This document shows positions 26,401 to 38,400 of a DNA stretch of 64,000 bases, piece by piece. The stretch's first letter is position 1. Each line of letters starts with the position of its first letter. The position numbers and the translations under genes were made by a program. The stretch is from assembly GCA_004352715.1 (NCBI GenBank), contig SCFE01000118.1, forward strand, positions 980,116 through 1,044,115, read 5' to 3'. This DNA comes from Hofstenia miamia (lineage: Eukaryota; Xenacoelomorpha; Acoela). The notes under the pieces were generated by a model. It saw only the letters and a list, made by a program, of their open reading frames with translations, was not told the DNA's origin and did not search any database.

Positions 26401-29400
26401 AGTTTTTTAAAAGAACAAGCCGTTTTTCCTAAATTTTCAAATGTTTTTCTCCAAATTTACAAAATGTTGGTGAGTGTGCGCCCACTGAAATTGTGCAAAT
26501 TTGTACAAAATTGTATTACCTAAGGTATTTGAAAACACAAAATTTTTTATGATGAAAATTCCGATTTCATAAAATTCACTAAAATTATTCCCTATAATTT
26601 AGGCTCAGATAATCATGATTTTTAAATCCCATCAGGTGTCAGCTAACCCCAAATAGTTCCTTAAACAGTTAAACTGCTCAAGCCCAATTAAGATCGTCTT
26701 GCGCAAAGTCAGTGATCATGGCACCTAAACCGGCTCTGACAGAGCATTATTTCAGAACTTAAGTTAAAGATGAGGCACTTCTTTATAATGTTGCTTTTTC
26801 AGATTTTAAAAAATTCATGGGTAATTTAATCTAAAACAACCTGATGTCCTTTTACACATTTTCAAATATATTTTTCTAAGCCTATTAAGAAATTTACAAA
26901 TCGTGAGGCATGCACACTTCTATTGGTGAATGTGCACAAAGGAACTGTCTAAAACTTATATTAAGGCATATTCTTGTGACTGAACTACTTGAAAATATTG
27001 ACTATTTATCTTTGAAACTTTCGATTTTTTAAAAAATGACTTAAATACACTTCGCAGCAATTATTCAGATAATTCTAAGGTTTAGAGAACATGGGAGGAA
27101 CGCCGAACTTTAACTTTAGCTGTTTCCTTACATATTGGCCTCACAAGCCAGTTGATTCAGAGGTATTGACGCCAAAGGCATCAGAGTTGAGGAAATCGAG
27201 CAAAGTCACGCCATAACGGGAGTTATGAGTGCTTAAAATATTTTCCAACGATGTTTGTGGTTGATGATATCTAATTCCTTACCCCCTTTCACATAAAAAA
27301 TTTTTTGAACTTCAAGCCGCACCCTGATTTTTAAGGGGTTTGACACCACTGAGACAATGATATCATTCCAAACTTGTTTAATCAAGACCCCGAAAATTTT
27401 AATATTTTTGTTAAAAATAGGAATAATAGAGGTGGTGCTAATTGTTCCGACAGGTTTAAATCCAATACGTAAGAGAGACACATGACAAGGTCGTCGCGCG
27501 GCATAAACGATTATGTATGGGGTGTTGCTTATCATCCACATTGGAATTCGGCTGATGATCGGTACTCGAAATCGTATCTCCGAGCCGTGTGAGAACAAAT
27601 TTATTCTGATATGCCAAATAACGTTCTAATCATTGCAGGTGACTTTAATCAACTTGGATTAAGTTGCTTAACGCGAAAATTTCAGCTAGTCCAATTGGTT
27701 ACATTTCCGACACATGGACATAATACATTGAACAAAATCTTTACAAATCTTCCAAACCTCTTCCAAGCCGAATGTTTTCCAAATGTTGGAGGATGCAGAC
27801 ATTCATCAGTATTTGTTAAATCGCAATACGTGAGACCCACAGGTAAAGTGATCACACTACAACAAAAATCTGCTGCAAATCGTTGTTTGTTTGGTAGAAT
27901 CATTAGCGCAACTGATTGGTCACCATGTTTCGATAATAGCCAGCCCTTTCGTGACCAATGGGAATATTTTTCACGAACCATTAACGATAATATTGCCTTA
28001 TGCTTTCCATATAAAAAGAAGAAAGTCTTTCCGAATCATAAACCAAGCTTATAAAGAAACGCCAAAAAGCTCGCATTTCCGGAAATTTCCGCTTATTTAA
28101 GACCCTGAGAAATAATGTTAAACGCCAAATTGTAGAATCGCGGAATTTTTTTAACAACAAAATTGATGAGCTTAAGAAATCGAAACCCGTTACATGGTGG
28201 AAGAAAGTTAAGAATGTGGGGGCTCCCAAACGCAGTCCTAACTTTAGAACTGGATGGTACCGACCAGTTCTGGTTCTGAAGCCCTAGGAAACGAGTAACA
28301 AAGGGCTTTTATAGTTTAGACTCCTGCAGGACTGCAACCGGCCCCTCCAACGCCCCCGGATTGGTGGCGGAAGCCTGGTGTCTTCCTTCGTTGCCTATCA
28401 ATGCTCGATTGCAAAGGTTGGGGTGACAGGTCTTAATATGCCGTAAGTACCANNNNNNNNNNNNNNNNNNNNNNNNNNNNNNNNNNNNNNNNNNNNNNNN
28501 NNNNNNNNNNNNNNNNNNNNNNNNNNNNNNNNNNNNNNNNNNNNNNNNNNNNNNNNNNNNNNNNNNNNNNNNNNNNNNNNNNNNNNNNNNNNNNNNNNNN
28601 NNNNNNNNNNNNNNNNNNNNNNNNNNNNNNNNNNNNNNNNNNNNNNNNNNNNNNNNNNNNNNNNNNNNNNNNNNNNNNNNNNNNNNNNNNNNNNNNNNNN
28701 NNNNNNNNNNNNNNNNNNNNNNNNNNNNNNNNNNNNNNNNNNNNNNNNNNNNNNNNNNNNNNNNNNNNNNNNNNNNNNNNNNNNNNNNNNNNNNNNNNNN
28801 NNNNNNNNNNNNNNNNNNNNNNNNNNNNNNNNNNNNNNNNNNNNNNNNNNNNNNNNNNNNNNNNNNNNNNNNNNNNNNNNNNNNNNNNNNNNNNNNNNNN
28901 NNNNNNNNNNNNNNNNNNNNNNNNNNNNNNNNNNNNNNNNNNNNNNNNNNNNNNNNNNNNNNNNNNNNNNNNNNNNNNNNNNNNNNNNNNNNNNNNNNNN
29001 NNNNNNNNNNNNNNNNNNNNNNNNNNNNNNNNNNNNNNNNNNNNNNNNNNNNNNNNNNNNNNNNNNNNNNNNNNNNNNNNNNNNNNNNNNNNNNNNNNNN
29101 NNNNNNNNNNNNNNNNNNNNNNNNNNNNNNNNNNNNNNNNNNNNNNNNNNNNNNNNNNNNNNNNNNNNNNNNNNNNNNNNNNNNNNNNNNNNNNNNNNNN
29201 NNNNNNNNNNNNNNNNNNNNNNNNNNNNNNNNNNNNNNNNNNNNNNNNNNNNNNNNNNNNNNNNNNNNNNNNNNNNNNNNNNNNNNNNNNNNNNNNNNNN
29301 NNNNNNNNNNNNNNNNNNNNNNNNNNNNNNNNNNNNNNNNNNNNNNNNNNNNNNNNNNNNNNNNNTTTTTTTAACAACAAAATTGATGAGCTTAAGAAAT

Positions 29401-32400
29401 CGAAACCCGTTACATGGTGGAAGAAAGTTAAGAATGTATGTGGACTACACCCGACCGGAAATCCAAGAACTCTACCTGTAGATGAATGCCTTGTTGAAAT
29501 AGACGAGGAACAGCTGGCCAACCTCATTAACACGAAACTCACTGAAATATCAGCTGATTATACGCGTTATCTGACATAGACTTTGTTACTATTCAGCAAA
29601 CAGATGATCCCCGTTACGAACTTCGGAATATGAGATATACCAACTGTTAAATTCTCACAAAGTGAAAAAGTCATCTGGTCCAGACCATCTTGGCAATGAG
29701 ATTCCGAACTGGATACTGCGAGAATACAGCTGTGAACTGGCCCTTCCAATATCTTGGCTACTCAATTCATCCTTCATCTCATGCGATGTTTCTCCCTTTA
29801 CTAGTGCGAATATTTCCTGCTTTCCGAAAGTTAGACCAATAAAGTCACCAATCTCTGATATACGACCGATTGCGTTTACCCATTCAGTGTCAAAAATTGC
29901 CGAAAGTGTAATTCTTGGAAAGGAACTTATAGGAAACATTTCCAAAAATTTAGATCCATTGCAATTTGGAGTTGTTTCCGAACGATCAGCTACCTTAGAA
30001 CTTCTGGATATAACGCACAAATGGATAGAAGTCTTAGAGCAACAAGGGTCGCACATTCGCGTCTTTTTATTTGATTTCACTAAAGCTTTTGACCTAATCA
30101 GTCATCCTCTACTCATTGATAGACTAAAGTTGCTAGGGGTGAACAAGTTCATGATAGATTGGTTAATTTCTTTCCTATCTGGACGTCGACAACGTGTCAA
30201 ACTCCCCAGCGGTTCTATGTCACTCTGGAATTATGTCTACGCCGGCGTTCCACAGGGAACTAAGCTGGGACAGTGGCTTTTTGTGCTTTTTGTAGATTCG
30301 CTTCTCCGCCATTATCCCAACAGGATCGAGTATGTTAATGACACGACAGCATGGGAAAATTGTTCTCGAAACAAACCGTCGAGCGCCATCGAACTAATAA
30401 GCAACGTGAACTGCTGGGCCGACGATGCATTTATGAAACTTAACCATAAAAATACCAAAGAAATCACCCTATTTCCAGTATCATCGATTGACCAACCACC
30501 TGAATTAATACTAGATGGAGTACACATAAACCGAGTCCCATTGGCAAAACTTCTCAGAATAACCATCCAACGCAATCTAAAATGGAATGAGCACATAAAT
30601 GAGACGGTGACTAAATGTAGTAAGAGGCTACATTTCCTCCATTTGTTAAAGCGCAGTGGGCTACCAGTGAATGATTTAGCCAAATATTCTTTGCGTTGAT
30701 ACGATCCATACTTGAATATTGTGCTCCTTTATGGCAACATGCTCTCACAATGGCTCAACGTGACAAACTGGAAAGTATACAACGACGTGCTTTTCGCATT
30801 ATCCTTCCTGGAGAATCATATGAATATGCATGTGAGAAACTCAATTGCGATACACCTGTTCAATAGGCGCGAAAATATCTGCCAGCGCCTATGGAAAGAT
30901 ATCGTTATGAACGCAAATCACCCACTGAGTTATTTGGTTCCACCCACTCGTTCACTAGAATACGACTTACGTGAACCAAGACGCTTCGAAGTTCTCTCGA
31001 GAACAGCGCTAAAGCAGAAATCATTCGCACATGCCGAAATCCAACGTTCCTTCATACTGAATTATAAATAAAAGTTTTCATGTATTTATATTGTATTGTA
31101 TCTGTCTTTATCCCTTTACACTATTATTCAACCCAGGGTTGCGAATTGTAATAAATCTTCTCTCTCTCTATCTCAAAGAATTTGAATCAAATCATTCTGT
31201 TATTGGAAAATCGAATAGGCTCAATAGTCAAATTTTAGAAATTTATATTAATAATAAAAATTTACCGATAAAAAAGCATACTAAATCATTTAAATCAGAC
31301 ATTTAAAGAATTAGGTAACTTCAATTTTCCTAACACTCCTCTATCATAACTTAGGCAATCAAATTGTAAGTCAACGTTTTAATTTAGGCTATTTACCATT
31401 AGAGAATTAAAAACTATTGTACAAAATGTAGACGTTAATAAATTTTCAGATTCTACGCATTTACCTTTCTTTATTATGGTATCATCAGCTTTATTTNNNN
31501 NNNNNNNNNNNNNNNNNNNNNNNNNNNNNNNNNNNNNNNNNNNNNNNNNNNNNNNNNNNNNNNNNNNNNNNNNNNNNNNNNNNNNNNNNNNNNNNNNNNN
31601 NNNNNNNNNNNNNNNNNNNNNNNNNNNNNNNNNNNNNNNNNNNNNNNNNNNNNNNNNNNNNNNNNNNNNNNNNNNNNNNNNNNNNNNNNNNNNNNNNNNN
31701 NNNNNNNNNNNNNNNNNNNNNNNNNNNNNNNNNNNNNNNNNNNNNNNNNNNNNNNNNNNNNNNNNNNNNNNNNNNNNNNNNNNNNNNNNNNNNNNNNNNN
31801 NNNNNNNNNNNNNNNNNNNNNNNNNNNNNNNNNNNNNNNNNNNNNNNNNNNNNNNNNNNNNNNNNNNNNNNNNNNNNNNNNNNNNNNNNNNNNNNNNNNN
31901 NNNNNNNNNNNNNNNNNNNNNNNNNNNNNNNNNNNNNNNNNNNNNNNNNNNNNNNNNNNNNNNNNNNNNNNNNNNNNNNNNNNNNNNNNNNNNNNNNNNN
32001 NNNNNNNNNNNNNNNNNNNNNNNNNNNNNNNNNNNNNNNNNNNNNNNNNNNNNNNNNNNNNNNNNNNNNNNNNNNNNNNNNNNNNNNNNNNNNNNNNNNN
32101 NNNNNNNNNNNNNNNNNNNNNNNNNNNNNNNNNNNNNNNNNNNNNNNNNNNNNNNNNNNNNNNNNNNNNNNNNNNNNNNNNNNNNNNNNNNNNNNNNNNN
32201 NNNNNNNNNNNNNNNNNNNNNNNNNNNNNNNNNNNNNNNNNNNNNNNNNNNNNNNNNNNNNNNNNNNNNNNNNNNNNNNNNNNNNNNNNNNNNNNNNNNN
32301 NNNNNNNNNNNNNNNNNNNNNNNNNNNNNNNNNNNNNNNNNNNNNNNNNNNNNNNNNNNNNNNNNNNNNNNNNNNNNNNNNNNNNNNNNNNNNNNNNNNN

Positions 32401-35400
32401 NNNNNNNNNNNNNNNNNNNNNNNNNNNNNNNNNNNNNNNNNNNNNNNNNNNNNNNNNNNNNNNNNNNNNNNNNNNNNNNNNNNNNNNNNNNNNNNNATCG
32501 TCAAAGAAATGTCCAAGACCAACAAAAGCGGTTCCAAAGTTCGACCAAAAAATTATGGTTTGGGAAGCACTTTCCTATCGTGGGTTTTATTTGAAAATTT
32601 TAGACGGAAAAGCCACAATCGACAGTCAAAGATATTGCCAAATTATAGCTGAATTTATGCCTTATGCTGATGCTTTATATGATGGATGGATACTCCAACA
32701 GGACGGAGCAACCCCGCACACGTCAGCAAAGACAAAAAATTGGTTTTCTGAAAATAATATCCAGTTTTTGCAATGGCCACCAAGTTATGCTGATCTTTCT
32801 CCAATCGAAAACGTGTGGCAGATAATGAAAAATGACGTTGAGAAGAAAAATCCGAAAAATATATCCGATTTAAAAGAAAAAATTCAAGAAAGTCAACACA
32901 TTTTGACATCTGAAATGAAGTCCAATTTAATGAAATCAGTTTCAGTTCGTTTGAATGAAGTTATTTCTACAGGAGGAAAACAAATTAGACTTTGATGCTT
33001 TTTACTTAGTCCTTTAATTTATTTTTAAAATCGTACTTTTCTTGAGTTGTTACGTTCAGTAGTTCAAAAGTAATATGCCTTTTTTCTAGTCTCATTTTTT
33101 TGCAACTATAAATATATTAACATTAAATCCATAGTATAACGTAAAATTATAATTTAGCGTTAGTTTATTTTCGATGTTTTCGCAGTACCTTCTTGCCCCC
33201 ACCAAGGCCACCCTTACACTGCACGAAATATTTCTTTCGCGCGATGGCGCACGAAAATTGATTTCGCGTGCTATCTTAATACATGGCATAAAAATTTTTT
33301 TAGCAATTGCTCTATATTGGACTGCATTTTTATGCCGTCACGAAATCTTTCTGCATCGTGAAGCAGTACGCATTGTACTGCTGCCTTTCTTCAAATGAAA
33401 TATTTGTTAGATTTTGGGGCAATTTGCATTTTATTCGCCCATATATTTTCTTGAAAATAGCAAGAAATATTTCGTGTAATGAATACAGACCATGCCATCG
33501 TAGCATCAGTATAAAAAAAGCTGAGGCTGAAAATCTTAAGTAGCAAAATTACATTTTCAAGCAAGCAAGTTATATCTAAATGTAAATTCAGGAATATTAC
33601 TATGAACCTACTGTTATGTATTATATATGTAATATATAGTTATATCTTAGTTTTTTACATCTGAAATCAACATTTCACCAAAATACGAAATCCAAAACAG
33701 TATTAAGCGAATTTCGCCAGTTTAGAAGCATTAGGTTTTTAAGATCCCAATTCATCTCAACACGTTTACAATAGTTGTTAAGTAGAATGTTGGCTAAACG
33801 TGGAAAATTGATTTTTGAATGACAGTTGAAAAATAATGGTGAGCAATTAAACTTATTTCTTCTACTACACTATGTCTGCACCAAGTCAGTCTCCACTGGT
33901 TGCATCTCAACCATATGTCTGGAATATTCGCAGAGTTGAAGCAGTTGAAACGCTCATGTTGATCAGATGTCGTACCTTCCAATGGTACAAGAGAATTAGT
34001 GTTGGCAAGTGAAAGAGTTTTATATATTTTGAAATGCTCCATTACTTGTTCCACAGAAATATAGTACGTTCCGCCGGCACTTTGACGAAGAGCCAAAAAG
34101 ACATTTTCAATGTCATCTGAAGAATGACAACAGCAAAAAATCATGACGATAATGAAAGTCAGTTGTGAGGAGATGTTTTTACAATGCCACAAGACTAAAG
34201 CCTCCACATTGATTGATTTCTCTGAGAACTTCAATGATAATATCTCGCTGAAATTCTGCATTGAGAACAGCGACTGGTGAAAGACGATTAAGAATGAGAT
34301 GTCTTATAAACAAAAACTTCACCATATCTTCTAAACCTCTTCTAGCTTTTTTTTGACAGGGAAATCAACAGACATTCCAAAGAAAGAGCCCCCATGATAC
34401 ATTAAACTCGGCTTGACTTAGACTTCGTCGATAAGTAAGATATAAGTGGAATAACATTCAGGAAGTGCTGACATGGTATGACGAAGGTAATCAATATTTG
34501 ATAGACTTGAATTTTTTTATGTTAATCTTTGAATTGTACGCATACTTGGCAATTTAAGAACATCAAGAAATGCGCTGTAAAGTTTCCGAGAAATTGAGCC
34601 AAATCATCAGGTACATACTGTCGATCAAACCTGGTAACATTCAGTAATCGAATTTGATTCACAAGAGATGTCATTCTCCGTGATTCCGTTTCATCTGGAT
34701 TGTCTGATGTAAGAATGTGAAATGGTTATTCTAATTGGGACCATTTGGTTATTGATGCAACAACGTTTCAGTAAATGCGCTTAGTGCCATGATATGCTTC
34801 AAAGTGTGGAGGACATGAGCTAATGTCACTATCAGATACCATTGATGAATGGATCAGTTAGATAACCGCTTGTACAAAAACACAGCCAGTTGATTAGACG
34901 CTAGCATAACGGAGTTTGAGTTCTCAGGTAACTTACCATGAATATCAACCGGAAATGATCTATTGAATCGTGTTGAATATTCAATACATATTGCCACAAC
35001 AAATATTTAGTTTGGAAAATTAATGACAGGGTTTAAATAATTCGAATATTCAACACTAACATGAGAAATATAGTGTCAAGCTTGACAAACTGTTCCATTT
35101 CGTTTATTAGCGGATTTCAGGCATCTGAACTGGATTTACAAGTTATGATGCATAAAGATTTCACATTTTNNNNNNNNNNNNNNNNNNNNNCAGCCAGTTG
35201 ATTAGACGCTAGCATAACGGAGTTTGAGTTCTCAGGTAACTTACCATGAATATCAACCGGAAATGATCTATTGAATCGTGTTGAATATTCAATACATATT
35301 GCCACAACAAATATTTAGTTTGGAAAATTAATGACAGGGTTTAAATAATTCGAATATTCAACACTAACATGAGAAATATAGTGTCAAGCTTGACAAACTG

Positions 35401-38400
35401 TTCCATTTCGTTTATTAGCGGATTTCAGGCATCTGAACTGGATTTACAAGTTATGATGCATAAAGATTTCACATTTTGAAGGATAGATGGTGGTAAAACA
35501 GGGACCTAACAACAACACGCATAGTTGAATAGAATTACAGGCAACGCAAAAAAAAAATTAAAAGGCATCAAAATCAAAATGTCAGTCTGTTTTTTTAAAT
35601 ATTTTATCATTTAATATTTTAAAAAAGGAGTAATTTGGATTTTTACTAAATGTGTCAAAACTAAAAATTTAGAATAAACAAAAAACAAGAAAATTTATGC
35701 ACTTAAAAATTTGTTTGCTCCTTTTAACAACTAGTGATCCGCCCTTGACCTTTTTCTTGTTTGTGTCACTTTGCCAGTTTGACTGCAAACTTTGATATTG
35801 TCAGTTGGCTTGACAATGTTAGGAAATGCTCGATTCCATGCTTGGCACATTTCTATATCGCGGGAAACCGATGTACAGAAGGCTTTACTTGACGATTCAT
35901 TTTTCAGTTTGCCATAGCCGGTGCGGCAACAACACACGCACACAACATTTAAGTGGCATCGTGGTTAATAGACTGGGTTAAAATATGCTTATAATCAGCA
36001 GTGGGGGTCGATTTAAATCACTCGATTTAAATCAATGATTTAACTCATGATTTAAAACAAAGCATATTATTAGTTCAATCATTGATTTAAATCAAGTGCA
36101 CTATAAAAGAGATAAAAGTAGTTTATTCCAATTGTTTTGAAGTCATTGCCCTGATATTGGAATGAATTGGCAAGCTTCAGTTTATTTAAAATTGATTAAA
36201 TTATTGTATTTAAAAATAGTATCAAAAGGATTTCTAATATTTACAACCATGGAAGATTGTCTGGCTAAAATTTAAATTAGATAAAAAATCCGATTTAAAT
36301 AAAAAATCCGATTTTATTTTTTTGATTTTTTAAATTTAAATCGGATTTTTTCTCAATAGTGAATGAAAGTGCAATCAAAAACACGCATTCCAATGCAATT
36401 ACGCGGTTTAATAAGGCAAAAGGCACGAGGTATAACTCAGCGATGTAAATCTACTAATATCAATAAATTAATGAAAACAAATTTAACAAGCATTTGCGCT
36501 ATTTGAGCTATTTTGATTTTGGTACATTTTCAAGCTCAGCTTTTTCAAGTACGCTGTACGATGGCATGACCTGTATTAAGGGTCGCCTTGGTACAGCGGA
36601 GAGATTAATTATGTGAAACTTGAATTAGTTATGCAATTAAGATTAAAGTCATAGACATTTCAGGGAAATTTCAAATTTTTCATGTAATGTCAAAGATTCC
36701 ATCGATCTTTCACTATTTATCTCAAATTGCAAGCCATCAGACTTGGCTTCTCTTGTTTAGTTTAACATGCATTTCTTTCGTACATTTACATAGGGTTATT
36801 CAACATGTAGTAGTTATATATAGCTTAATTTTGTCTCGCAAAAAATTTGGATTCAGAAAAGGTTTCAGTACAAACGATGCACTACTTGCAATTAGGGAAA
36901 AAATTCGTTTAACCTTAAATAAAAACGTTTGTACAGCTGTGGCGCTCTTAGACATAAGCAAAGCGTTTGATAGCCTAGATTTTACAATTCTAGATAGTAA
37001 GTTAAAAGAATTTGGTTTTGATACAGAATCTCGCATGCTCTTACATAATAATAATAATAATAATAATAATTATTATCCATATATGGCTACTAAACAGTAG
37101 TATATAAACAAAAATTACATTAATAATGAACATAAGGCACTCGGCAGAAACGACATAAACATATTGCATATTTCTTACAGTTGTTTTTAACGGAATAGTT
37201 AAAGTTATTTAAAAACTGTTGTTGGAAGAAGTCTTTTAATGATCTTTTTACTTGNNNNNNNNNNNNNNNNNNNNNNNNNNNNNNNNNNNNNNNNNNNNNN
37301 NNNNNNNNNNNNNNNNNNNNNNNNNNNNNNNNNNNNNNNNNNNNNNNNNNNNNNNNNNNNNNNNNNNNNNNNNNNNNNNNNNNNNNNNNNNNNNNNNNNN
37401 NNNNNNNNNNNNNNNNNNNNNNNNNNNNNNNNNNNNNNNNNNNNNNNNNNNNNNNNNNNNNNNNNNNNNNNNNNNNNNNNNNNNNNNNNNNNNNNNNNNN
37501 NNNNNNNNNNNNNNNNNNNNNNNNNNNNNNNNNNNNNNNNNNNNNNNNNNNNNNNNNNNNNNNNNNNNNNNNNNNNNNNNNNNNNNNNNNNNNNNNNNNN
37601 NNNNNNNNNNNNNNNNNNNNNNNNNNNNNNNNNNNNNNNNNNNNNNNNNNNNNNNNNNNNNNNNNNNNNNNNNNNNNNNNNNNNNNNNNNNNNNNNNNNN
37701 NNNNNNNNNNNNNNNNNNNNNNNNNNNNNNNNNNNNNNNNNNNNNNNNNNNNNNNNNNNNNNNNNNNNNNNNNNNNNNNNNNNNNNNNNNNNNNNNNNNN
37801 NNNNNNNNNNNNNNNNNNNNNNNNNNNNNNNNNNNNNNNNNNNNNNNNNNNNNNNNNNNNNNNNNNNNNNNNNNNNNNNNNNNNNNNNNNNNNNNNNNNN
37901 NNNNNNNNNNNNNNNNNNNNNNNNNNNNNNNNNNNNNNNNNNNNNNNNNNNNNNNNNNNNNNNNNNNNNNNNNNNNNNNNNNNNNNNNNNNNNNNNNNNN
38001 NNNNNNNNNNNNNNNNNNNNNNNNNNNNNNNNNNNNNNNNNNNNNNNNNNNNNNNNNNNNNNNNNNNNNNNNNNNNNNNNNNNNNNNNNNNNNNNNNNNN
38101 NNNNNNNNNNNNNNNNNNNNNNNNNNNNNNNNNNNNNNNNNNNNNNNNNNNNNNNNNNNNNNNNNNNNNNNNNNNNNNNNNNNNNNNNNNNNNNNNNNNN
38201 NNNNNNNNNNNNNNNNNNNNNNNNNNNNNNNNNNNNNNNNNNNNNNNNNNNNNNTATATTGCAAATGATTTTGTTGAAAAGATATATGCGCATTGGATTT
38301 CACAAGTAAATTATATTATAATGTTTCATATTTAAAAAGCGTCAGAGGAAGCGAAGTACAACGTCAGGGGGTCAGCTCCTTTTTATGATTGCATTAAATA

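Larger units (their letters stand above)
27220..31076 (+). mobile_element. non-LTR retrotransposon (LINE), decayed, with internal gap
   Basis: In order: endonuclease (conceptually 27300-28050, with IIAGDFNQL and DRFKSN), a linker to 28218, an N gap at 28453-29365, reverse transcriptase at 29400-30699 and a C-terminal domain to 31071. AATAAA lies at 31069, followed by a short 3' UTR. Frames are broken at least near 27590, 28055, 29578, 30700 and 30865. It lies in the 15-kb ELMO intron, in antisense to the gene, and probably continues the 5' part at 24.4-25.4 kb. Confidence 0.8.
33795..35945 (-). mobile_element. P-element/THAP-type transposon, decayed
   Basis: On the minus strand the order is: a THAP-like zinc finger at 35731-35943; decayed middle parts near 34260-34470, where YHGGSFFGMSVDFPVKKKLE and FQRDIIIEVLREINQCGGFS resemble the P-element RNase H-fold core; and the C-terminal segment at 33794-34261 with ENVFLALRQSAGGTYYISVE. 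The last matches the conserved Glu-Asn-X-Phe-X-X-(Ile/Leu)-Arg-X-X-Gly-Gly block of P-type and THAP9-like transposases. Stops and frameshifts are frequent. A gap with a 284-bp duplication falls inside. Ends were not found. Confidence 0.6.
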
